Shown here: positions 11,470 to 22,181 of the stretch, piece after piece
Layout of the letters: each line of letters opens with the position of its first letter
Numbering within the stretch: position 1 is the first letter of the stretch
NCBI RefSeq assembly: GCF_018687715.1
Contig: NC_056755.1
Coordinates: 24,074,001-24,138,000 of the forward strand
From: Carya illinoinensis
Taxonomy: Eukaryota; Streptophyta; Magnoliopsida; Fagales; Juglandaceae
DNA length: 64,000 nucleotides
Direction: 5' to 3'
The notes under the pieces: model-generated
Told to the model about the DNA's origin: nothing
The model's database searches: none
The model's input: the letters and a program-made list of their open reading frames with translations, nothing else
Program-made: the position numbers and the translations under genes

Positions 11470-12669
11470 ATTTTTAATGCTTTTGGAACCAATATATATT
11501 AATTCTTTCATTACTTTATCATTGGTTTTATATGAAAAAATGAATAAATCAAAATTGTAATTTTAATTGATTAAAAGCATGAATTTGTGCTTTAATTTTA
11601 TCAACTGTTGATTACTATGGATTAAAAGCAGATTCAAACGCTGGACTTCCGCTCGATAGTGTGCTTGAGCGGGTGTGCGGGAAAGGCGATGGCTCGAGCG
11701 GAGGCATTTGGCCGCTTGAGCGAAGTCAGGCAGAGTGGAACGCTCGATGTTCGCTCGATCCTCCGCTCGAGCGAATTTAGGCAGAGTCGAACGCTCGATG
11801 TTCGCTCGACACTCCGCTTGAGCGAATATCGCATTTTACAGATTAGTGTTTATTCCGCCGTCAGAGTATATAAATGATTTTTTTACATCTTATGGCCAAC
11901 TTTTTGGCCTGGAAAACTCTGTTTTGATTAGAGAAACACTTAGAATTTATTTTTTCTTTGATTTTCGTTTAGATTCGGAGAGGAGGATTCATACAATCGA
12001 TCATTCACGCAGCTACACAATTTTCACTGGATCATTCACTCACATTGCAGCAGATTGAAGAACTCCTTGAGGGGTCCAATTGCCACTGCAGCTCAGCCTC
12101 CACTGCTTCGAATCTTCATCTTCATTCAATTGGCTTGATCTTTTTAGTTCCCTACTTGCTATTTCATTTCAGTTTTGAGTTTCTGAATTATTTTGGAGAA
12201 TTTTGATTTAGACGTTTGAGTAATTTATTTGTTATTCATTTAATTCATGTTATTTATTTTTATCGTTTCGTTAAGCTTTCATTTTAATAGTGATTATAAT
12301 TACGGTGGTTTAATTTGAGAATTTGTGATTTGAATACAATGATGAACCCTAGAACTTTGATTTTGGGGCTTTTTGATTTTCAGTGCATGTTTTGTCAATT
12401 ACTTTCTAATTTAGTTTAATTCTTAATTTAGTTTTATTAATTTCTGAGTTTAATCTACTAGTCCTTTACATTCCAATCCGACAATCAAAATCTAAAAACA
12501 TGACTCTATTCCATGACTAGTACCATTTTCCATCCATTGCACATACGATCATTTTATTTTCTCTTTGTGAAGTTTTTCACCTTTTTCAATGAGTTTGATT
12601 TTTAAGTAACTTTCCCTGAGGAGACGATCTAGGAATTTATTCTTAATTATTACACGACATCCTCCTGCA
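11470..12669 (+). repeat. 5' LTR of A2
   Basis: It is 1200 bp and matches 18530-19729 end to end. It ends in ...CCTCCTGCA but starts CATTTTTAATGC, not TG. A TATA-like GTATATAAAT lies near 11866. Between 11640 and 11830 the decamer CGCTCGAGCG and one-base variants recur. Confidence 0.88.
11639..11828. repeat. CGCTCGAGCG-rich internal repeat in A2 5' LTR
   Basis: The palindrome CGCTCGAGCG, or a near copy such as CGCTTGAGCG or CGCTCGATAG, occurs about eight times. Two copies of a longer unit of about 60 bp can be aligned (GGCAGAGT-GGAACGCTCGATG, then GGCAGAGT-CGAACGCTCGATG). The 3' LTR holds the same block at 18700-18890. Confidence 0.75.
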
Positions 12670-12682
12670 CCGTTGACGGGGA
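12666..12682 (+). promoter_or_regulatory. Degenerate tRNA-Asp primer binding site of A2
   Basis: TGCACCGTTGACGGGGA aligns with TGGCGCCGTTGCCGGGGA with three changes/gaps and starts inside the last bases of the LTR. Position and partial match support it as the primer site, but it is eroded or variant. Confidence 0.55.
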
Positions 12683-12720
12683 AAGTATTTTAGCTTAAAT
12701 TTAAACTCGTTATTTTTGTT

Positions 12721-14058
12721 ATGCTCTTTAACCGATGTTTCATGTCATGGGTGAGGGACAGTTCAAATAGGTTGCTTAGAGTCACATCGAGTATTGAGAG
12801 TAGTATACACAGTTTGGAGATAGATAGCTCTTCTATCTTTTCTATTAGTGAGTCAGGTGAGGAAATTGAAATTGAACCAGAAAACATGGCTGCAGCTGCA
12901 CCACGCACTCTTAAGGATTATTTGCAACCTAGTCGCACCACTGCACCTTCATGCATTGTTTTTCCTGAAAATGCATCTAATTTCTCTATTAAGCATGGCA
13001 TGATGTTAGTGATACCTCAGTTCCACGGGATGGATTTTGAGAGTCCTTACCAACACTTGACATATTTTGAGTTGGCTTGCACTACTTTTATCACTAGGGC
13101 TGTTACTGATGAATTCATTAGACTTCGTTTATTTCCTTTCTCTTTAAAGGATAAAGCGAAGATTTGGTTTAATTCTTTGAGGCCTAATTCTATTTCTAGT
13201 TGGTCTGATATGCAGCGTGAATTCTTACAAAAGTTTTTTCCTTTTCAGAGAACTCAGTTTTTGCAAGAGCAAATCAGCCAGTTCAATCAGAGACCTGATG
13301 AGACCTTTCAGGCCAGTTGGGAAAAATTTAAAGATTTAGTGAACATTTGTCCACATCATGGTTTTGAATCTTGGAGGTTGGTGAGCTATTTTTACACTGG
13401 TCTCACTCCAGAATGCAAGCAGTTTGTTCAGACAATGTGCAATGGGGAGTTCTTCAGCAAGGAACTTGATGAAGCACTATCATTTTTTGACTACCTTGCT
13501 GAGAGTGCACAACAGTGGAACACTCGTACTGATCGAGTTCCATTAGCAGCACAGCCACTGACGGCTATTTCTGGAGGGGGTAGATATGAGCTTAAAGAAG
13601 ACACTAATGTTCAAGCCCGAATAGCTGCATTGACTAGAAGACTGGAGGTCATGGAAATGGAAAAAGTGAAGGTCGTGAATATAGTAGAGGCATGTTCTAT
13701 ATGTGTTGATTCAAACCATAAGACCCAAGACTGCCCGATTATGCCAATATTTTAAGAAGGTGGGTCTGAGCAGATGCAATCAGCTAACTGGGTTAATAGA
13801 GCACAAAATCAGCCTTTCTCCAACACATATAATCCAGGGTGGAGGAATCACCCAAATTTCTCATGGAGAAATGATCAGCCTGGTAGGTCCCCACCACCTC
13901 AGCAGCAGCCATTTAATCAGGGTGCTCCTCAGCATCAGTATCCGCCATATCAGAATCCTCAAAGCTATCCTTATGTAGCTCCTCCTGGATTTTAGCCTCA
14001 TGTAGCTGCACAGAGTTCTCAGCCTTCATCATCTGCAAAGAAGACTCTAGATGACAGT
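12721..14058 (+). pseudogene. A2 gag, two in-frame stops
   Basis: The frame opens at 12721, but by comparison with A1 and A3 the true start is probably the Met at 12886 (MAAAAPRTLKDYLQP). It holds the Retrotrans_gag block (FPFSLKDKAKIWFNSLRP, then ICPHHGFESWRLVSYFYTGL and QTMCNGEFF) and a CX2CX4HX4C zinc knuckle (CSICVDSNHKTQDC near 13695-13735). A Pro/Gln-rich linker follows. TAA at 13753-13755 and TAG at 13993-13995 interrupt the frame; the same frame resumes each time, so each is a point change (probably CAA to TAA and CAG to TAG), not an indel. Gag would assemble the virus-like particle. Confidence 0.88.
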
Positions 14059-16500
14059 ATGGCTCAGATGGCCAATACACTTCAGCAATTCATGCAGATT
14101 CAGGCCACCACAAATAATCAGAACACTCAGGCCATAAATGAGTTGCGAGACACTATTAATAAGATGAGCACAACCTTGAGCACCCTAGAGAAAGGGAAAT
14201 TTCCAGCACAGACTCAGCCTAATCCTCAAGTATACAGGCAGCAACAACAACAAGTGCATAATGTCTCAGGGGATGTTATTGAGACAGTGAAGGCAGTTTT
14301 TACTTTGAGAAGTGGGAAGGAAGTTCCCCAACCAGAGATGTCTATAGACACACAGGTAGTTGGTCCTACACCTGAAGATGTAACAGAGACTGATAAAGTT
14401 GAGAAAGAATCAGAGGTAGTGAGACCAGAGCTGAAGAAGCCTGTGAGTGCAGATGTTGAGACTAGTAAGGGATACCAACCTGTGGTTCCCTATCCTCAGA
14501 GATTGGCAGCTGGCCAAAAGAACAAGTATCACACAGAGATTCAAGAGATTTTCAAGCAAGTGAAGATCAATATTCCACTCTTAGATGCCATACAACAAGT
14601 GCCTTCATATGCAAAATTTTTGAAGGACTTGTGCACAGTGAAGAGGAAGCTGAATGTGAAGAAGAAAACTTTCCTAACGGAGCAAGTTAGTGCATTGATA
14701 TTGAGCGAGACTCCTCAAAAGTTTGGAGATCCCAGCTCTCTCAACATTTCCATTATGATTGGTGAATCACGCATTGGGAGAGCTTTACTTGATTTGGGGA
14801 GTAATGTGAACTTGCTACCGTTCTCAGTATATGAGCAGTTGGGATTGGGTGAGATAAGAAAGACCTCCATCATGCTACAGTTGGCTGACAGATCAGTTAA
14901 GGTACCGAGAGGTATTGTAGAGGACGTGTTGATCCAGGTGGACAAATTCTACTACCTAGTAGATTTTGTGGTTGTTGACATGCAGCAGCCGATCTCCACT
15001 ATTTACCAAGCTCCTGTCATCCTAGGAAGGCTATTTCTAGCTACATCAAATGCATTGATCAATTGCAGAAGTGGAGTTTTGAAGCTTACCTTTGGAAACA
15101 TGGCACTTGAGTTGAACGTTTTCAACGCTTGCAAGATGCCAGCACATTTTGATGACACAAGTGATTTGAATGCTGTGGAGAGTTTGACACCAACAGATTT
15201 TATTTGCTCAACTTCTCCCTTCTCTGATGATGATTATATTTTTCAGACACCTGAATTTTTACTTGATCAGAAAATTGATCATATCAATGAAGATGACTTT
15301 GATTTTTTTCATTGTTTTGCAGATTCTTCTTTACCACTTGAAGTACAATTTGCGAGAGCAAGATGGAAACCCCAGTTTGAAGCTCTACCACCACCAGACA
15401 TGCTTAAATCTTCAAAGGAAGAAGTTCCCCAGTTGGAGCTGAAACCACTTCCTCAAGATTTAAAGTATGTGTTTCTTGGTCCTGAAGAAGGCACTTTTCC
15501 GGTGGTGATTTCCTCAAAGCTAAATCAGAAGGATGAAGCCCAGTTGATTGAAGTATTAAGGAAGCATCGAGGCACAATTGGTTGGACAATAGCTGACATC
15601 AAAGGCATTGATGCCGTTGTATGTACCCACAGAATCCATCTTGAAGACGATGCTAGACCGGTTCGTGATGCTCAACGTAGGCTCAATCCTACCATGAAGG
15701 AAGTTGTGAAAGAGGAAGTGCTTAAGCTACTCGCAGTAGGTATCATTTACCCTATCTCAGACAGTAAGTGGGTAAGTCCAACTCAAGTGGTACCAAAAAA
15801 ATCTAGATTGACTGTCATAAAAAATGATAAAAATGAGTTGATTCCAACTAGAATAGTTACTGGCTGGAGAATGTGCATTGACTATAGAAAACTTAATTCA
15901 GCCAGTAGGAAGGATCATTTTCCTTTACCATTCTTGGATCAAATTTTGGAAAGAGTAGCTGGTAATGCATATTATTGTTTCTTGGATGGCTGCTTTGGTT
16001 ATTATCAAATTGCTGTAGCGCCTGAGGATCAGGAGAAAACCACTTTCACCTATCCTTTTGGCACTTTTGCTTTTACTAGAATGCCTTTTGGTTTGTGTAA
16101 TGCTCCAGCTACTTTTCAGAGATGCACGATGAGTATTTTTTCTGGCATGATTGATGATATTTGTGAAATATTCATGGATGATTTCTCTGTTTTTGGAAAA
16201 TCCTTTGAGAGTTGTTTGCATAATTTGGCACGTATTCTCCAGAGATGTGAGGAAAAAAATCTTTTACTTAATTGGGAGAAATGCCAATTTATGGTTACTC
16301 AGGGCATTGTATTGGGGCATATTGTTTCTTCTAAGGGTATAAAGGTTGACAAGGCAAAGATTGAATTAATATCTAAACTTCCTATTCCTAGGACGGTTAG
16401 GGATATTCGTTCTTTTCTTGGTCATGGTGGCTTTTATAGGCGGTTTATTCAAGGGTTTAGTTCTATTGCAAAACCTTTTGTGCACTCTTTTACAAAATGA
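14059..16500 (+). pseudogene. A2 protease and reverse transcriptase
   Basis: This is the longest open frame in the window (813 codons), in the same frame as gag. A Gln-rich end of Gag is followed by protease (LLDLGSNVNLLPFSVYEQLGL; second block VILGRLFLATSNALINCRSG), then reverse transcriptase: MCIDYRKLN, FPLPFLDQILERVAG, MPFGLCNAPATFQRCM-like block and the catalytic FMDDFSVFG near 16170. The motif that usually reads LDGYSGY is LDGCFGYYQI here, keeping the catalytic Asp. The frame ends at 16498-16500 where an indel shifts it just after FVHSFTK; the next block (LLQNDIEFVW) continues in another frame. Confidence 0.92.
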
Positions 16501-18272
16501 TATTGAATTTGTTTGGACTAATGAGTGCCAAAAAGCCTTTGATACCCTGAAAAAGTCGCTTACCACTGCCCCTATTGTGCAACCTCCGCAGTGAGACATT
16601 CCCTTTAAGATTATGACAGATGTTAGTAACTATGCCTTAGGAGCTGTTTTGGGGTAGCGGGTGGATAATAGGCCATTTGTGATTTATTATGCTAGTAGAA
16701 CCTTGAATGATACCCAGAAAAATTATACCACTACTGAAAAAGAATTGCTTGCAGTGGTTTTTGCACTTGATAAATTTCAGACTTATATTCTTGGTTCTCC
16801 TGTTACTATTTTCACTGACCACTCTGCTCTTAAGTATTTGTTGGCTAAGAAAGATGCAAAACCACGCTTGATTCGCTAGATTCTATTACTTCAAGAGTTC
16901 AACATCAACATTAAGGATAAGAAAGGAGTTGAAAACGTGGTAGCTGACCACCTCTCTAGATTGTCATCATCTCCTTCTTCAAATGTCAGCCTTCCTCTTG
17001 ATGATAGTTTCCCGGATGAGCAGCTGTTTGTGGTTGATAGAGCTCCCTAGCATGCTGACATAGTCAATTATCTGGTGACTGAGCGAATGCCTTCTGAATG
17101 GTCCACCCAAGATAAGCGTCGGTTTCTCTCTGAGGTACGACACTTTTATTTTGATGATCCATATCTTTTTAAATATTTTTCGGACCAATTGATTCGAAGA
17201 TGGATTCCTGATGATGAGTTTTCTTCGGTTTTGAGATTTTGTCATATGGGTGCATGTGGTGGTCATTTGTCAGCAAAGAAAACAGTTTCAAAAATTTTGC
17301 AAAATGGTTTTTACTGGCCTTCCATGTTTAAAGATGCTTATAATTTTTGCAAGGCTTGTGAGCCTTGTCAAAAATTGGGATCCATTGGCAAAAGAGACAT
17401 GATGCCTCTTTCCCCTATTCTTACTTTAGAAATTTTTGATTGTTGGGGAATAGACTTCATGGGACCTTTTCCAGTTTCTTTTGGAAACACATATATTCTA
17501 TTGGGTGTGGATAATGTTTCAAAATGGGTGGAGGCCATTGCTTGAAAACAAATGACCATCATGTTGTTCTGAAATTTTTGCAATCTTTGTTTGCTCGTTT
17601 TGGCATGCCAAAAGTTATTATAAGTGATGAGGGTTTTCATTTTTGCAATAAACCATTTTCTACACTTGTGAAGAAATATGGTATCACACACAGAGTTTCT
17701 ACCCCTTGTCACCCTCAAACAAATGGGCAAGCTGAATTGGCAAACAGAGAGATAAAAATTATTTTAGAGAAAACCATCAAGCCTAATAGGAAAGATTGAT
17801 CGGTTAAACTTCTTGATGCTTTGTGGGCTTATAGGACAGCTTTTAAAACAAATCTAGAGATGTCTTCTTATCGATTAGTTTATGGTAAAGCTTGTCATTT
17901 ACCTGTTGATATTCAGCATCGAGCTCTTTGGGCCATAAAACATGTTAACATGTCACTTGATGAAGCTTCAGGGTTGAGAAAATTGCAGATCAATGAATTG
18001 GATGAAGCTCATCGGAATGCTTATGACAACGCTCAGCTTGCAAAGGAACGCATGAAAATTCTGCATGATCAGAAAATTCATCCAAAGCATTTCACACTTG
18101 GCCAGGAAGTCATCATTTACAATTCTCGCTTGCACATTTTTCCTGAAAAGTTAAAATTCCAAAGAATGGTAATAGCTTCACTGTCAACGGACAACGTCTA
18201 AAGTCATTTCTGAAGGTCTTTGATCCACATGAAGAGACATTGCTTGTGCAAGACCCCAGGGAAGTGTTTTGA
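16501..18272 (+). pseudogene. A2 RNase H and integrase, broken
   Basis: RNase H is recognised by KIMTDVSNYALGAVLG, FVIYYASRTLND and the block ELLAVVFALDKF, ending FTDHSALKYLLAKKDAKPRL. Integrase has the HHCC zinc site (HMGACGGHLSAKKT...CKACEPCQK) and DDE residues in IDFMGPFP, IISDEGFHF and QAELANREI. Stops at about 16592 and 17797 (TGG to TGA), 16657 (CAG to TAG) and 16879 and 17050 (TGG to TAG) are all transitions at conserved Trp or Gln. A one-base deletion lies near 17544 (after WVEAIA). About 20 codons are missing near 18160, in the C-terminal integrase module. The restored end NGNSFTVNGQRLKSFLKVFD stops at 18270-18272. Confidence 0.88.
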
Positions 18273-18529
18273 TTTGCTTCTCCTTCTTTACAGTTTTCTT
18301 TACTTGCTTTGGTTTTATTTGTTCTTTTACTTTGATTTTATATTTCATGTTGTTTGTTTGTTTTGCTTGTTTTTTCTGTGCACTTTGTTTTCTTTCGTTC
18401 GACTCATTGAGGATTATGTCTCTCACTAGTTGGGGGGTAGCATGTGTGCACAATTTTTAAAAAATAAAAAAAATAAATAAAAAAATAAGATTTGTGAAAT
18501 TTGAGCATCTTGGTGGAGTAGAGCAGGAT
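18273..18529 (+). other. A2 3' non-coding region with possible polypurine tracts
   Basis: This is the short 3' leader to the LTR. Two purine-rich stretches could prime plus-strand synthesis: AGTTGGGGGGTAG near 18428, and GGTGGAGTAGAGCAGGA at 18512-18528, directly against the LTR. Position favours the second. I see no env-like frame. Confidence 0.5.
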
Positions 18530-19729
18530 CATTTTTAATGCTTTTGGAACCAATATATATTAATTCTTTCATTACTTTATCATTGGTTTTAAATGGAAAA
18601 ATGAATAAATCAAAGTTGTAATTTTAATTGATTAAAAGCATGAATTTGTGCTTTAATTTTATCAACTGTTGATTACTATGGATTAAAAGCAGATTCAAAC
18701 GCTGGACTTCCGCTCGATAGTGTGCTTGAGCGGGTGTGCGAGAAAGGCGATGGCTCGAGCGGAGGCATTTGGCCGCTCGAGCGAAGTCAGGCAGAGTGGA
18801 ACGCTCGATGTTCGCTCGATCCTCCGCTCGAGCGAATTTAGGCAGAGTCGAACGCTCGATATTCGCTCGACACTCCGCTTGAGCGAATATCGCATTTTAC
18901 AGATTAGTGTTTATTCTGCCGTCAGAGTATATAAATGATTTTTTTACATCTTATGGCCAACTTTTTGGCCTGGAAAACTCTGTTTTGATTAGAGAAACAC
19001 TTAGAATTTATTTTTTCTTTGATTTTCGTTCAGATTCGGAGAGGAGGATTCATACAATCGATCATTCACGCAGCTACACAATTTTCACTGGATCATTCAC
19101 TCACACTGCAGCAGATTGAAGAACTCCTTGAGGGGTCCAATTGCCACTGCAGCTCAGCCTCCACTGCTTCGAATCTTCATCTTCATTCAATTGGCTTGAT
19201 CTTTTTAGTTCCCTACTAGCTATTTCATTTCAGTTTTGAGTTTCTGAATTATTTTGGAGAATTTTGATTTAGACGTTTGAGTAATTTATTTGTTATTCAT
19301 TTAATTCATGTTATTTATTTTTATCGTTTCGTTAAGCTTTCATTTTAATAGTGATTATAATTACGGTGGTTTAATTTGAGAATTTGTGATTTAAATACAA
19401 TGATGAATCCTAGAACTTTGATTTTGGGGCTTTTCAATTTCTAGTGCATGTTTTGTCAATTACTTTCTAATTTAGTTTAATTCTTAATTTAATTTTATTA
19501 ATTTCTGAGTTTAATCATTAGTCCTTTACATTCCAATCCGACAATCAAAATCTAAAAATATGAATCTAGTCCATGACTAGTACCATTTTCCATCCATTGC
19601 ACATACCATCATTTTATTTTCTCTTTGTGAAGTTTTTCACTTTTTTCAACGAGTTTGATTTTTAAGTAACTTTCCCTGAGGAGACGATCTAGAAATTTAT
19701 TTCTAATTATTACACGACATCCTCCTGCA
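18530..19729 (+). repeat. 3' LTR of A2
   Basis: 1200 bp, collinear with 11470-12669, ending ...CCTCCTGCA followed by the tattg target duplication. A TATA-like GTATATAAAT is near 18927. The last 509 bp are also present as a separate fragment at 20385-20894. Confidence 0.88.
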
Positions 19730-20384
19730 TATTGTGAGCACAAGGTATATTATACTTAAACTCTGTTGTTAAATTTTGTTGAAGGATTGTTTATTGTCGA
19801 TTATTTGTGTAATATGTGTGAGATTGTCGATTATTTGTGTAATATGTGTGAAGCATTATTTATTGTGGATTATTTGTGCAATATGTGTGATTAAAGAATT
19901 TATATATATATATATATATATATTATAGTATTTATGTAGTGTGATTATTTTATTATATTTGAAATTATATGATAACATTAAGATTTTTTAGATTAAGAAT
20001 CCCTAATACAAATTATAATCTAATATATGGTATAGTATTAGTAAATATAATATAAATAAGTAGTATATAGTATAATATAATTACATAATAACAATTAAAA
20101 TTTATTAGATTAAGAACTAATACAATACAAATTATAATCTAATATATAGTATAGTATTAGTAAATGTAATATAAATAAGTACTATATAGTATAATATAAT
20201 TATACTATAACAATTAAAATTTATTAGATTAAGAACTAATATAATACAAATTATAATAAACTATATAGTATAATATAATACTACTATAACAATTAAAATT
20301 TATTAGATTAAGAACTAATATAATACAAATTATATAGTGAATTATGACTTATTAGAAAAAAAGCCTAGTGAGAGAAACTCTCCC
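19730..20384. repeat. AT minisatellite segment, duplicate copy 1
   Basis: It starts TATTGTGAGCACAAGG, then has three GATTATTTGTGTAATATGTG repeats, a (TA)n run near 19900, and about four units of an 80-90-bp AT-rich repeat built on TTATTAGATTAAGAACTAAT. It ends CTAGTGAGAGAAACTCTCCC. The same sequence with only a handful of differences occurs at 22182-22832. Confidence 0.85.
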
Positions 20385-20894
20385 TATTTCATTTCAGTTT
20401 TGAGTTTCTGAATTATTTTGGAAAATTTTGATTTAGACGGTTGAGTAATTTATTTGTTATTCATTTAATTCATGTTATTTATTTTTATCGTTTCGTTAAA
20501 CTTTCATTTTAATAGTGATTACAATTACGGTGGTTTATTTTGAGAATTTGTGATTTGAATACAATGATGAACCCTAGAACTTTGATTTTGGGGCTTTTCA
20601 ATTTCTAGTGCATGTTTTGTCAATTACTTTCTAATTTAGTTTAATTCTTAATTTAATTTTATTAATTTCTGAGTTTAATCTATTAGTCCTTTACATTCCA
20701 ATCCGACAATCAAAATCTAAAAACATGAATCTAGTCCATGACTAGTACCATTTTCCATCCATTGCACATACCATCATTTTATTTTCTCTTTGTGAAGTTT
20801 TTCACATTTTTCAACAAGTTTGATTTTTAAGTAACTTTCCCTGAGGAGACGATCTAGGAATTTATTCCTAATTATTACACGACATCCTCCTGCA
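20385..20894 (+). repeat. Fragment of A2-family LTR (last 510 bp)
   Basis: It matches the A2 3' LTR from 19221 to its end (CCTCCTGCA), preceded directly by copy 1 of the AT segment and followed by unrelated CTTGGGATAGC. It shares some variants with the 3' LTR and others with the 5' LTR, so it is not a simple copy of either. No internal region or target duplication is seen. Confidence 0.85.
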
Positions 20895-21540
20895 CTTGGG
20901 ATAGCTTTAGTGCTACTCATTTTTGAGTGAGTCATATATATAGTATTTAAGATAGTATTTAATATAGTAAATATAGTATATATACTACTATAGTATATAT
21001 ACTACACGATTTACTATAGTAATATATATACTATATATACTACATTTACTATAGTAGTATATAGTATATATACTATATATATTATATAGTAGTATATTAT
21101 ATTAGACTACTATAGTATGTCATATATATTATATAATATAGTATATATAATACTATTAATATACTGTATCATATTTGTATGTATAATAGTATTAATATAT
21201 AATAATGTATAATATAATATAATAATATATATATAATATTTAATATAATATAGTAACTATATACTACTATATATATAGATACTATATTTACTATAATAGT
21301 ATATAGTAGTATAGTATGGAATATACTTAGTACATATACTACTATATGTACTATAGTATATGTAGTATATATACTATATATAGACTACAGACTATAGAAT
21401 ATAATATATATATAATACTATATTATATAAATGATATATAATATACAATTAATAAAGATTATTTTTTCACTTAATGAATGAAAATTGAGTTTACATGAAA
21501 TACTATAATATTATATATAATAATATATAACATTATAGTA
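20895..21540. other. AT-rich tract without genes
   Basis: Long runs of TATATA/ACTATAGTAT with weak tandem structure (CTACTATAGTATATATACTAC recurring). No coding frame or RNA gene can be supported. Confidence 0.6.
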
Positions 21541-21544
21541 CCAA

Positions 21545-21757
21545 TACGTTCGAACGTATTTGAAAAATTGGCGGGTTTTTTCCTGCTTAAGTTTGGAACC
21601 CTAAAACTTTCAAACGTTTTATATTTAAGTTCGAACGTTAAATTGATGCCGTGGGCGGGATTATAAATACGTTCGAACGTATTGTTCAGAATTTGAATAA
21701 CTTAGAGTTCGAACGTACAATATATTACGTTAGTAAGAGAGTGAAACGTCCGAACGT
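21545..21757. repeat. Palindromic-motif cluster III (ACGTTCGAACGT type)
   Basis: Five to seven copies of the same palindrome as clusters I and II, two of them exact within ATACGTTCGAACGTAT. It lies next to AT-rich DNA, as cluster II does. Possibly the displaced inner or far part of the same CACTA-like element. Confidence 0.65.
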
Positions 21758-21786
21758 TTATTGTATTAGAAGCAGAATATAAAACT

Positions 21787-21832
21787 TTCACGCACGGGAA
21801 AGCAGATCCATCTGCTTCATCCCGTGCGTGAA
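21787..21832. repeat. Long perfect two-part hairpin
   Basis: TTCACGCACGGG (21787-21798) pairs with CCCGTGCGTGAA (21821-21832), and inside it AAGCAGA (21800-21806) pairs with TCTGCTT (21811-21817) around a 4-base loop TCCA. All 19 pairs are perfect; only small internal bulges separate the stems. It is followed by a GA microsatellite and lies just after cluster III. Confidence 0.8.
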
Positions 21833-21858
21833 GGATTTAAGAGCTGAGCACAGAGTTT

Positions 21859-21860
<2 letters not shown>

Positions 21861-21893
<33 letters not shown>
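21861..21893. repeat. (GA)n microsatellite
   Basis: About sixteen GA units in a row, continuing as imperfect GAGA-rich sequence to about 21980. GA-rich stretches of this kind often occur in plant 5' leaders, but no gene start follows. Confidence 0.9.
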
Positions 21894-21896
<3 letters not shown>

Positions 21897-21980
21897 GAAG
21901 AGGAGGCTTAGAGTGAGAGAGGATAGAGAGAGTGTTAGAGTGAGAGAGGGTTAGAGTGAGATAGATTGAGTTAGGGAGAG

Positions 21981-22181
21981 ATTTTGTGTTTATTTTTTTT
22001 GTGTATTTGTTTTTTCCTCCCAAAGGAGAAAGTAAGGTAAATTTTTCAAATGTTAATGTATTTACAATTTATACTATATTTGTCAATTTGTTTTATATGT
22101 ATTTAACTATCTAGTTTTGTGAATTTTTTTAAGTATTGTTTGTTGTGGATTGTTAAAAACTTGTGATTTGCAAGAGGAGGA
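21981..22181. other. T-rich non-coding spacer
   Basis: No gene is visible. The junction AAGTAAGGTAAATTTTTC near 22030 resembles a 5' splice site, and TTTGCAAGAGGAGGA near 22170 could be a 3' splice region, so this may be a leader intron of the CACTA-like unit; this is speculation. Confidence 0.3.

Larger units (their letters stand above)
11470..19729 (+). mobile_element. Athila-type Ty3/gypsy element A2, full length, inactivated
   Basis: Two 1200-bp LTRs (11470-12669 and 18530-19729) enclose a degenerate primer site, gag, protease, reverse transcriptase, RNase H and integrase in the usual Ty3/gypsy order. It is flanked by the 5-bp repeat tattg at 11465-11469 and 19730-19734. There is no env-like reading frame. 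I count roughly 30 differences between the LTRs by eye, so it is not a very recent insertion. Several nonsense changes and at least two indels make it non-autonomous. Confidence 0.92.

Noticed and set aside
19895..19925. (TA)n run as a possible centromeric or satellite repeat
   Set aside because: It is a short simple-sequence run inside the duplicated AT segment; no long periodic array is present.
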